From contig JAEWKP010000048.1 of assembly GCA_023393655.1 (NCBI GenBank), positions 1 to 7,649 on the forward strand: DNA of 7,649 nucleotides, in the 5' to 3' direction. Positions within the stretch are counted from its first letter, which is position 1. Every line of letters starts with the position of its first letter. Shown here piece after piece: positions 1 through 6,537 of the stretch. Made by a program: the position numbers and the translations under genes. Below the pieces are notes generated by a model, which ran no database searches, was not told the DNA's origin, and was given only the letters and a program-made list of their open reading frames with translations. Source of the stretch: Pseudomonadota bacterium (GTDB taxonomy: Bacteria > Pseudomonadota > Alphaproteobacteria > Rhizobiales > Beijerinckiaceae).

Positions 1-60
1 TGCCTAAAACGACACCCCGGGCCGCTGGGCCGGCCCTTCTCCACGCGACGCAACCGGACG

Positions 61-135
61 CTACTTCATGAAGAACCACAACAGGATGATGATCGGGATC
101 GGAACGCCTACAAGCCAGAGGATGATGGAACGCAT
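61..135 (-). CDS. 24-residue single-pass membrane peptide
   Basis: Tiny hydrophobic protein that begins MRSIILWLVGVPIPI, continues with an isoleucine/leucine-rich stretch and ends in WFFMK. Almost the whole chain is one membrane helix with a Pro-x-Pro kink in the middle, a single Arg at residue 2 and a Lys at the end. An in-frame upstream ATG would give 66 residues, but I reject it: the extra part is Arg/Pro-rich low-quality sequence, while the inner ATG has a good Shine-Dalgarno (GAGGGG, six bases upstream). From memory, peptides of this kind with MRSI(I/L)LW and PIP(I)II motifs recur in Hyphomicrobiales, but I cannot check this here. Function is unknown; a regulator or stabiliser of a membrane protein is the generic possibility. 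It lies 73 bases downstream of the 209-862 gene on the same strand, so it may be co-transcribed or use its own promoter in that gap. Confidence 0.7.
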   Translation of the reverse strand: MRSIILWLVGVPIPIIILLWFFMK

Positions 136-169
136 GTGCAGCCCCTCGTTGGATCGATGATGCTGCGGC

Positions 170-193
170 AACGTTTCTCGGAGGGAGAAAGTT
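170..193 (-). other. Hairpin between the two leftmost genes
   Basis: On the minus strand this reads as a stem of nine base pairs with one bulged base: AAC-TTTCTC, loop CCTCC, GAGAAA-C-GTT. It sits in the 73-base gap between the stop of the Cys-motif protein and the Shine-Dalgarno of the 24-residue peptide. There is no T-run after it, so it does not look like an ordinary intrinsic terminator. The loop is complementary to the core of the downstream Shine-Dalgarno (GAGG). Confidence 0.35.
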
Positions 194-208
194 CCTGTCG
201 GCAAGGCG

Positions 209-862
209 TCAGGCCGTGCCGAACGCCTCGGCGCTTGGATGCCATTGCGGGCGGTAGCCATGCTGCATGGCCGCGAGCGTGGCGGGCGGGGTGAGCACGG
301 TCACGGTCCCTGTTGGCCGCGCCTGTCGATCGACATAACCGCCGGGTGACCAGAGCAGAGCGGACGTCCCGCGCAGCGCCAGGAAACGCTTGCCATCGTC
401 GGAGAGCAGCATCGCGCCGTCAGGCAATCGCTCCGCCGGCAAACGGTGCGCGCGCTTTCTCCGGCCGTCGCGGCGGTCGGCATCGAGGATGCGGTCGATC
501 TCGGGGAAGAGCGGAGTCTCTGGAAGACCGAGGCCTCGCACCAGCGCTTCGCGATAGGCGAGCGCGTCCGGGCGACGGCATTCCATGCAGGGGCGGTGTC
601 CGGCTGCGAGCGCCGTCACCTCGTCGCAGAAGAACAACTCGGTATAGCCGCGGCCCCAGACCTTGCGCTTGCGGCCCTTGAAGGAGAGCACGCAGCAGAG
701 CCATTGCCGCGTCGCCTGCATGCGGCTGGGCACCTCCTGCGCCGCGGGGTCGTGAAAGCGGCCGCCGCGATTGCCGTAGAAGGTACCGCGCGCCGGATCG
801 GCGAAGAGCGTGCCATCGGGCCTGACGCGGTTGGGAAGGGGCATGATCGGCATCCGCTCCAT
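209..862 (-). CDS. Conserved hypothetical protein with Ada-like cysteine motif
   Basis: Soluble protein of 211-217 residues, function unknown to me. Numbered from the outermost ATG, it has an N-terminal segment with NRVRPDGTLFADPARGTFYG (residues 11-30), then WLCCVLSFKGRKRK (54-67), then YTELFFCDEVTALAAGHRPC (73-92) followed by MECRR. The element 'Y-x-x-LFF-x-DE-x-x-ALAAGHRPCxxCRR' closely resembles the zinc/methyl-acceptor site of the Ada N-terminal domain (FF-x-x-x-x-x-A-x-x-AGYRPCKRC). C56/C57 with C92/C95 would be the candidate zinc ligands. The rest of Ada (AraC helix-turn-helix, methyltransferase domain) is absent, and the C-terminal half looks like a compact beta-rich domain ending in W-S-P-x-GY and a Thr/Val-rich strand. 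Three in-frame ATGs (862, 853, 844) are possible. The outer one is given as the boundary, but similarity appears to start at MPLPNRV (844), and a GGAG lies between. Intracellular, with no signal peptide. It is divergent from the 1050 transporter across a 187-base gap. Confidence 0.75.
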   Translation of the reverse strand: MERMPIMPLPNRVRPDGTLFADPARGTFYGNRGGRFHDPAAQEVPSRMQATRQWLCCVLSFKGRKRKVWGRGYTELFFCDEVTALAAGHRPCMECRRPDALAYREALVRGLGLPETPLFPEIDRILDADRRDGRRKRAHRLPAERLPDGAMLLSDDGKRFLALRGTSALLWSPGGYVDRQARPTGTVTVLTPPATLAAMQHGYRPQWHPSAEAFGTA

Positions 863-1049
863 GGATCGCGAGTGAGCCTAGCCCGTCGCCAGCCTATTGG
901 TGGCAGGAAGGATCGCCTGCGATTTTCGTCGATCGCGGCAGGGTCTGCTTAACGCTACGATCAAGTCGATCCCTGCCCCTAAGGTATTTGAAGTGTTTTC
1001 GGCTGCATTCCGGTGGCGACAAAGCCATGCGGAGCCGGCAAGCGCCACC
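863..1049. promoter_or_regulatory. Divergent intergenic region
   Basis: This 187-base gap separates the minus-strand Cys-motif gene from the plus-strand transporter operon and must hold the start signals of both. I could not find a convincing -35/-10 pair on either strand. The notable structure is a 7-base inverted repeat, GGCAGGG (937-943) and CCCTGCC (971-977), separated by 27 bases. A protein-coding extension of the transporter through this region is open, but it starts at TTG and has no membrane or domain character, so I treat it as non-coding leader. Confidence 0.4.
937..977. repeat. Inverted repeat in the operon leader
   Basis: The perfect 7-base arms GGCAGGG and CCCTGCC face each other across 27 bases, about 70 bases before the transporter ATG. 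It could be an operator for a dimeric regulator or a loose leader hairpin. In GC-rich DNA an arm of this length can arise by chance. Confidence 0.25.
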
Positions 1050-1418
1050 ATGAACGCCTATCTTCCCCTGATCCTGTTCACGGTGCTGACCAACGCCGCC
1101 GCCCAATTGATGCTGAAGCGCGGCATGACCGGCGTCGGCTCGCTGAACGTTGCCGGCGACGGTCTGATCGCCACGGTTTTCCGTGTCGTCTTCAACCCCT
1201 TCGTCTTCGCGGGCTTGTGCACCTTCGTGATCAGCATGGCCTCGCACCTGATTGTGCTCTCCAAGGTGCAGATCAGCTACGCCTACCCGTTCCTGAGCCT
1301 CGCCTATGTCGTGGTCGCGGCTTTCGCCTATTTCGTCTTCCACGAGGACCTGAGCGCGATGCGCATCGCCGGCATCGGCTTCATCGTGCTGGGCACCATC
1401 TTCATTGCACAAAGCTGA
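1050..1418 (+). CDS. EamA/SMR-type small transporter, ArnE/F-like flippase subunit
   Basis: Inner-membrane protein of 122 residues, the length of one SMR/ArnE-type half-transporter that normally works as a dimer. Four hydrophobic segments are visible at about residues 4-23, 50-71, 77-97 and 103-120. The N-terminal 'N-A-A-A-Q-L-M-L-K-R-G' and the third-helix 'S-Y-A-Y-P-F-L-S-L-A-Y-V' are typical of ArnE/ArnF (flippase of undecaprenyl-phosphate 4-amino-4-deoxy-arabinose) and of the wider DMT superfamily. A short charged loop (HEDLS, 98-102) precedes the last helix, as in that family. The start at MNAYLP places helix 1 at the N-terminus. The longer reading from 897 adds 51 residues with no membrane or domain character. 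The Shine-Dalgarno is poor: GGAG lies 15 bases upstream. As first gene of an operon with a sugar epimerase and an aminotransferase, it most likely moves a lipid-linked sugar rather than a drug. The substrate is inferred, not shown. Confidence 0.8.
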   Translation: MNAYLPLILFTVLTNAAAQLMLKRGMTGVGSLNVAGDGLIATVFRVVFNPFVFAGLCTFVISMASHLIVLSKVQISYAYPFLSLAYVVVAAFAYFVFHEDLSAMRIAGIGFIVLGTIFIAQS

Positions 1419-1426
1419 GGGAGATC

Positions 1427-1549
1427 ATGGACCTGATCGTACGCCTGTTCCTGCGCCTCGGCGCGCTGTTCGAGCCGCCGGCCGTCCCGCAGCCGATCCC
1501 GGTGCGGGTGCGCAATCGCGATCCGCGCCTGCCCGTCGACCGGAGGTGA
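1427..1549 (+). CDS. 40-residue small protein inside the operon
   Basis: Small ORF between the transporter and the epimerase, in a different frame from the transporter. It starts eight bases after the transporter stop, behind a GAGG Shine-Dalgarno at six-base spacing. Its stop TGA falls directly after the GGAGG that serves the epimerase, an arrangement typical of translational coupling. The protein opens MDLIVRLFLRLGALFEPP (a short amphipathic helix with two Arg). It then becomes Pro-rich and ends with a basic tail (VRVRNRDPRLPVDRR). It has no signal peptide and no full membrane helix; the N-terminus could lie along the membrane surface. I know no family for it. The good ribosome site and tight fit in the operon argue for a real gene. 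Alternatively it is only a leader that keeps ribosomes moving into the epimerase. Confidence 0.55.
   Translation: MDLIVRLFLRLGALFEPPAVPQPIPVRVRNRDPRLPVDRR
1542..1546 (+). promoter_or_regulatory. Strong Shine-Dalgarno for the epimerase
   Basis: A GGAGG core lies seven bases before the epimerase ATG at 1554 and overlaps the last codons of the 40-residue ORF. It fixes the epimerase start and links translation of the two. Confidence 0.8.
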
Positions 1550-1553
1550 CGCG

Positions 1554-2554
1554 ATGAAGCACATCATCATCGGCGGCGACGGCTTCGTCGGCTCGCATCT
1601 GGCGGCGGACCTCTCGGCCATGGGCGAGGAGGTTCTGGTCGCCGACATCCACCAGAGCGGCCATGCGCATTACGCAACGGTGCCGTTCCTGACGGTCGAC
1701 GTGACAAAGGCGGAGAGCGTGGACTCAATCCCGCTTTCGCCCGAGGACCTCGTCTACAACCTCTCGGCCAAGATGCTCTCGCCGATCGTGACCCGGGCCG
1801 AGCGGCACGACTTCTTCTGGCCGGTGAACTATCACGGCACGCAGAACATCCTGAGCTGGATGGAGAAGAACGGTGCCAACCGGCTCGTCCATTTCACCAC
1901 CGACATGATCTACGGCCATTCGGTGAGCGTGCCGCAGGACGAGACGCATCCGGCCCATCCGCTCGGCGAATACGGCGAGAGCAAGCTCGCGACCGAGCGC
2001 CTCGCCGACGAATACCGCGCCAAGGGTTTTCGCATCCCGATCTTCCGGCCGCGCCTGATCATCGGGCCGGGCCGTCTCGGCATCCTGGTCAAGCTGTTCA
2101 AGCTGATCGACATGAACCTGCCGGTGCCGATGATCGGATCGGGCAAGAACCCCTACCAGTTCATCTCAGTCTTCGACTGCGCCAGCGCCTGCGTCGCGGC
2201 CTGGAAGGCCGGCTTCCCGAACGAGGCCTATAATCTCGGCTCCGACGATCCGCCGCCGGTGCGCAAGCTGCTCGGCGACCTGATCAAGCATGCCGGCTCG
2301 AAATCGATCCTGCTGCCGACGCCGGCCTCGCTGGTGAAGCTGACGCTCGACACGCTGGACGCGATCAACCTGCCGATCATGGACCCCGAGCAGTACAAGA
2401 TCGCCGACGAGATCTGCATCCTCGACACCTCCAAGGCCAAGCGCGAGCTCGGCTGGGCGCCGCAATACCGCGACGAGGACATGCTGCTCGCCGCCTATAC
2501 CGAATACCGCAAGGCCAAGGACGGCCTGAAACAGGCCGAGAGGAGCCTCGCCGC

Positions 2555-2558
<4 letters not shown>
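1554..2558 (+). CDS. NAD-dependent sugar epimerase/dehydratase (extended SDR)
   Basis: Cytoplasmic extended short-chain dehydrogenase/reductase of 334 residues, the usual length for nucleotide-sugar epimerases and dehydratases. The Rossmann motif GGDGFVG (residues 7-13) is N-terminal. D31 at the end of the second strand points to NAD rather than NADP. The catalytic set is present: Thr115/Thr116 in HFTTDMIYG, and Tyr140-x-x-x-Lys144 in EYGESK. Further family marks are the RPRLIIGPGR segment (165-174) and a late LGWAP element (299-303), seen in GalE/RfbB/RmlB relatives. The first half binds the cofactor and the C-terminal third would bind the sugar nucleotide. The substrate cannot be read from sequence. 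It has a strong ribosome site and overlaps the aminotransferase by ATGA, so the two are co-translated. A keto-sugar product handed to the aminotransferase is a natural reading. It is not DprE2-like: DprE2 is a shorter classical SDR of about 250 residues. Confidence 0.85.
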
Positions 2559-4003
<1,445 letters not shown>

Positions 4004-4023
4004 GCGGTTCGCTGACCACCAAC

Positions 4024-4052
4024 AAAAAGAGGCCGGCTTGCGCCGGCCTTTT
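4024..4052. terminator. Bidirectional intrinsic terminator
   Basis: A perfect 8-bp GC-rich stem AGGCCGGC / GCCGGCCT with loop TTGC (4038-4041) is followed by TTTT and preceded by AAAAAG. The A-tract reads as a T-tract on the other strand. It sits between the converging stops at 4003 and 4091, so it can end both the aminotransferase operon and the minus-strand glycine-rich gene. Confidence 0.85.
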
Positions 4053-4090
4053 GAGTCAGGGGTCTCGAAACAGGGGGCTGCCAGGAAAGC

Positions 4091-4381
4091 TCAGTAGTAG
4101 CCGCAGACCCGGCGGTAGCCGACGACGTTGCCCCAGCGGTCGAAGCGCTCGACCAGGTCGCAGGAGCGGACGGGGGCGGCGTAGTAGCCGTAGCCATAGG
4201 AAGGGCGGGTGGCGCCGGCGATGATGGCGCCCGCAGCGAGCGCACCGACGATACCGGCTCCGGCGCCCCAGCCATAACCCCGGTGCCAGCGAGGCCGCGC
4301 CTCGGCGCCGGAAGCCGCGAAGGTGGTGGCCAGGGTGAGGGCCGCGAGGGTCGCGGTCACGGTCTTGCGGAACGTCGTCAT
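4091..4381 (-). CDS. Small secreted glycine-rich protein
   Basis: Precursor of 96 residues. It has a clear Sec signal peptide: basic MTTFRK, hydrophobic Ala/Leu/Thr core, and probable cleavage after A-E-A at about residue 28. The mature part starts RPRWHRGYGWG. A Gly/Ala hydrophobic stretch follows (about 39-57, AGAGIVGALAAGAIIAGA) that looks like a glycine-zipper membrane or amyloid-like segment. The protein then has Tyr/Gly repeats and a C-terminal module with two cysteines, C74 and C93, around ERFDRWGNVVGYRRVC. Such short proteins with a 'GxGxxxGALAAGAIxG' segment and a terminal YRRVC motif are common hypothetical envelope proteins in Hyphomicrobiales. It probably sits in the periplasm or envelope, with C74-C93 able to form a disulfide. 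The start is firm: GGGAG lies six bases before the ATG. The leader holds an 8-bp hairpin. Role unknown. Confidence 0.75.
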   Translation of the reverse strand: MTTFRKTVTATLAALTLATTFAASGAEARPRWHRGYGWGAGAGIVGALAAGAIIAGATRPSYGYGYYAAPVRSCDLVERFDRWGNVVGYRRVCGYY

Positions 4382-4402
4382 GCTCGTCTCCCGATCTCTG
4401 TG

Positions 4403-4421
4403 AGAGCGAAGGTTTCGCTCT
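4403..4421 (-). promoter_or_regulatory. Hairpin/dyad in the leader of the glycine-rich protein gene
   Basis: A perfect 8-bp inverted repeat, AGAGCGAA and TTCGCTCT, with three bases between the arms ends 22 bases upstream of the ATG at 4381. It lies just upstream of the Shine-Dalgarno. It could be a 5' untranslated stem that stabilises the transcript, or an operator dyad. Confidence 0.4.
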
Positions 4422-4454
4422 TCATGCTCATTGGTCTCGGCGAGCAGCGGATCG

Positions 4455-4494
4455 GTTCAAAGGCGGCGCGAGATTTTTTCGGGGCGGTTTGAAC
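4455..4494. repeat. Inverted repeat with internal T6 tract
   Basis: Arms GTTCAAA (4455-4461) and TTTGAAC (4488-4494) face each other across 26 bases that include ATTTTTTC at 4473-4480. It lies in the 134-base gap between the TlpA-like gene and the glycine-rich gene. On the minus strand, TTGAAC (4455-4460) could pass as a -35 element for the latter, but I see no convincing -10. A structural role at the end of the TlpA-like transcript is equally possible. Confidence 0.3.
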
Positions 4495-4515
4495 TGCTCC
4501 GGAACGCTGGTGCGA

Positions 4516-5142
4516 TCAGCTCGCCGCATGTCCGTAGAAGCGCAGCAGCTCGAGGCCTTCCGGGCTGGTCCAATCCGCTTCGCCGACGAGGTAGCCGACG
4601 CTGCGCGCCTCGCGATCGAGCAGATAGGTCATCGGCATGCCGTAGAGAGGAAAGGGCGTGGGCTTTGCCGATTTCGGCCCCGAGGCCACGACGCCCTCGG
4701 CATCGATGAAGGTCGTAAGGTCGGTGAGGCCGAGCCTGTCGAGATAACTCCTCACGGTCGCCACGGATTTATCGAGCGAGACCGGGACGACGACGAAGGG
4801 CTCGCGGGTTGCCCTGGCCTGGAGCCGCCGCAGGATCGGCAATTCGCGCCGGCAAGGCGGACACCAGCTCGCCCAGAAATTCAGGAGCACCGCCTTGCCG
4901 CGATAGGCGGAAAGCGGCCGGGTCCTGCCGGCAAGGTCGGTGAGAACGAGGGAGCCGGCCTCCTCCGGCGGATCGATCTGGACGAATTGCGAGCTCGGCC
5001 CGGCGAAGCGCGGTGGCTGCCGGGCTGCGGCCGATGTCGCGGCCAAGGGGGAGAGCAGGGTCAGGGCGAGAGCCTCGCGGCGTGTCGGCGAATGGGCAGT
5101 GTTCCGGCCCGGTGCCGGCTGATCTTTCACAGGAGTGGTCAT
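4516..5142 (-). CDS. TlpA-like thioredoxin-fold protein, exported
   Basis: Thiol:disulfide oxidoreductase of 208 residues, probably periplasmic. The N-terminus contains S-P-T-R-R-E-A-L-A-L (18-27) followed by a moderately hydrophobic Ala-rich stretch to A-A-A-R at about 41. This is a twin-arginine-like export signal, weaker than the consensus, or a signal anchor. The thioredoxin core starts at about residue 60 with LTDLAGRTRPLSAYRGK. The active site W93-C94-P-P-C97 is intact, and the cis-proline loop is GMP (P170) with a following TYLLD strand. CPPC is the form usual in TlpA/ResA/CcmG-type reductants. A segment at about 152-168 (ASGPKSAKPTPFPLYG) is an insertion before the cis-Pro. It lies 81 bases after the DprE1-like oxidase on the same strand, and may be the third gene of that operon or have its own start in the gap. 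The ATG at 5142 has no good Shine-Dalgarno. The redox target is unknown; cytochrome c maturation genes are not nearby. Confidence 0.85.
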   Translation of the reverse strand: MTTPVKDQPAPGRNTAHSPTRREALALTLLSPLAATSAAARQPPRFAGPSSQFVQIDPPEEAGSLVLTDLAGRTRPLSAYRGKAVLLNFWASWCPPCRRELPILRRLQARATREPFVVVPVSLDKSVATVRSYLDRLGLTDLTTFIDAEGVVASGPKSAKPTPFPLYGMPMTYLLDREARSVGYLVGEADWTSPEGLELLRFYGHAAS

Positions 5143-5194
5143 CAGCCGCAGCTAGCAGCCGGCTCCGTCATAAGGAACCGCCGCCGGGCTCGTC

Positions 5195-5208
5195 TCACAG
5201 GGCTGTGA
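5195..5208. repeat. Short dyad between oxidase and TlpA-like gene
   Basis: TCACAG-GG-CTGTGA is a perfect 6+6 dyad with a 2-base centre, in the 81-base gap after the oxidase stop. It could be a regulator half-site pair upstream of the TlpA-like gene. It is not a CRP site, because the TGTGA/TCACA arms are in the opposite order. Confidence 0.25.
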
Positions 5209-5223
5209 TGTCGCAGTCCACGT

Positions 5224-6537
5224 CTACTGCTCCGTGACGCGCCGCCAGAAATCGGACGAGAAGCCGGGGTCGATATGCGCCGCGAAGTCCTGCCAGCACG
5301 GGAAGGATGCCGCGAAGGTCGCTGGCGACATGCGGGCGTCCTTGTAGGGATTGACCCGCCCGCCGGCGGCGATCGCGAGGCCGTCCAGCCGAGACAGCAG
5401 CCGCTCGGTCCGTTCGCCGCGATTGGGGAAATCCAGGGTCAGCGTGGCGCCCGGCATGGGGAAGGACATCAGACCGGGCGAGGGCTTGTCGCCGAAGAGC
5501 TTCAGCACCGTCAGGAAGGAAGCCTCGCCGGCGGCCAGCGTCTGCCGCAGCATCTCGGCGACAGTGTCGGGGGCCTTGTCGAGCGGGACGGCGCATTGGA
5601 ACTGCCGCAGGCCCTTCGGACCATAGGCGCGGTTCCAGTCGCGAACGCGGTCGAGCGGGTAGAAGAACGGGCGATAAGGCACCCGGCGGGTGAGGCCGTC
5701 GCGCGGCTGGCTCTTGCGATAGAGCCAGTTGAAGGCGCTGAGCGTCACGCGGTTGATCAGCGGAACGGGCGGCTTCAGCGGGAAGGGCAGCGCGCGCGCC
5801 TCGCGCGGCAGGGGCTCGTCGGAGGCGGGGGCGTGGTTCGCCCGAAAGAAGACGCCGCGGCCGAGATCGCGTCCTCCGGCGAGCGAGTCGATCCAGGCGA
5901 CGGTGTAGTCATGCGTGGCATCGGACGCGTTGGCGATTTCGAAGAAGCCGGCGAGGTTGTCGAAGGGCAGGACCTCCTGCGCCATCTCGGCCGATGTTAT
6001 CGGCATGAGCTGGAGCGTCACCTGCGTCACCAGGCCGGTGAGGCCGAATCCGCCGATGGTTGCGGCGAAGAGTTCGCGGTTGAGGTCGGGTGCGCAGATC
6101 AGGCGCTGCCCGTCCGAGCGCACCAGTTCGAAGGCCCGGACATGGCAGCCGAAGGTGCCGGCGCTGTGATGGTTCTTGCCGTGAACGTCGTTGGCGAGCG
6201 CCCCGCCGATGGTGACGAAGGCGGTGCCGGGCGTGACCGGCGGGAACCAGCCGGCAGGCACCGCGATCTCGAGCAGGTGGTCGAGCATGAGGCCGGCGCC
6301 GCAGGTGATCAGGCCGGTCTCGCGGTCGAAGGCGAGGATGTCGTCGAGCCCGCGCGCATCGATCAATGTGCCGCCGTCGTTCAGGCAGGAATCGCCGTAG
6401 GAGCGTCCATTGCCATAGGCGAGTAGGGGACGGCGCGAGCGGTGTGACGCATCCAGCCAGTTGCGGGCATCGACGATTGTGCTGCCGCGGGCCGCCAGTC
6501 CGCCCCAGGAGCGATAGTCCGAGAGCGGTGCGGTCAC
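5224..6537 (-). CDS. DprE1-like FAD-dependent oxidase (polyprenylphosphoryl-ribose 2'-oxidase family)
   Basis: VAO/PCMH-type flavoprotein of 437 residues, close in length to mycobacterial DprE1 (about 460). FAD-domain marks are YGNGRSYGDS (41-50), CGAGLMLDHLL (79-89), PGTAFVTIGGALANDVHG (103-120) directly followed by KNHHSAGTFG (121-130), and IGGFGLTGLV (161-170). The HGKNHHSAGxFG block is diagnostic of DprE1/NoeO-type enzymes. In the C-terminal substrate domain, Lys399 in NPYKDAR aligns with the catalytic Lys418 of M. tuberculosis DprE1. FPMPGATLTLDFP (359-371) aligns with its benzothiazinone-binding segment, with Thr367 where DprE1 has Cys387. Known family reaction: oxidation of polyprenylphosphoryl-ribose at C2 to the 2-keto form. 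The start is GTG in a GTGA overlap with the prenyltransferase stop, so translation is coupled; no separate Shine-Dalgarno is visible. The usual partner reductase (DprE2/NoeP) is absent from the window. Confidence 0.88.
   Translation of the reverse strand: MTAPLSDYRSWGGLAARGSTIVDARNWLDASHRSRRPLLAYGNGRSYGDSCLNDGGTLIDARGLDDILAFDRETGLITCGAGLMLDHLLEIAVPAGWFPPVTPGTAFVTIGGALANDVHGKNHHSAGTFGCHVRAFELVRSDGQRLICAPDLNRELFAATIGGFGLTGLVTQVTLQLMPITSAEMAQEVLPFDNLAGFFEIANASDATHDYTVAWIDSLAGGRDLGRGVFFRANHAPASDEPLPREARALPFPLKPPVPLINRVTLSAFNWLYRKSQPRDGLTRRVPYRPFFYPLDRVRDWNRAYGPKGLRQFQCAVPLDKAPDTVAEMLRQTLAAGEASFLTVLKLFGDKPSPGLMSFPMPGATLTLDFPNRGERTERLLSRLDGLAIAAGGRVNPYKDARMSPATFAASFPCWQDFAAHIDPGFSSDFWRRVTEQ

Noticed and set aside
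19..36. GGGCCG/CGGCCC hairpin as terminator of the 24-residue peptide gene
   Set aside because: The nearest T-run on the minus strand lies nine bases beyond the stem, too far for a convincing intrinsic terminator. Palindromes of this kind are frequent in GC-rich DNA.
897..1049. N-terminal extension of the flippase
   Set aside because: Starts at TTG without a ribosome site, adds no membrane helix or signal peptide, and would put an Arg-rich segment before a domain that normally begins at helix 1.
1013..1426. Longer form of the 40-residue ORF reaching back through the flippase gene
   Set aside because: The upstream part is the out-of-frame shadow of the flippase. Only the part after the flippase stop has its own ribosome site.
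4489..5208. 239-codon plus-strand frame opposite the TlpA-like gene
   Set aside because: No recognisable domain. The reverse strand has the thioredoxin CPPC site and cis-proline in a full-length family member.
5195..5208. CRP-like site
   Set aside because: The arms are in the inverse order (TCACA...TGTGA) of the CRP consensus, with the wrong spacing.
5275..6426. 383-codon plus-strand frame opposite the oxidase
   Set aside because: Low-complexity Gly/Glu/Val/Arg-rich translation with no family marks. The opposite strand encodes a clear DprE1-like flavoprotein.
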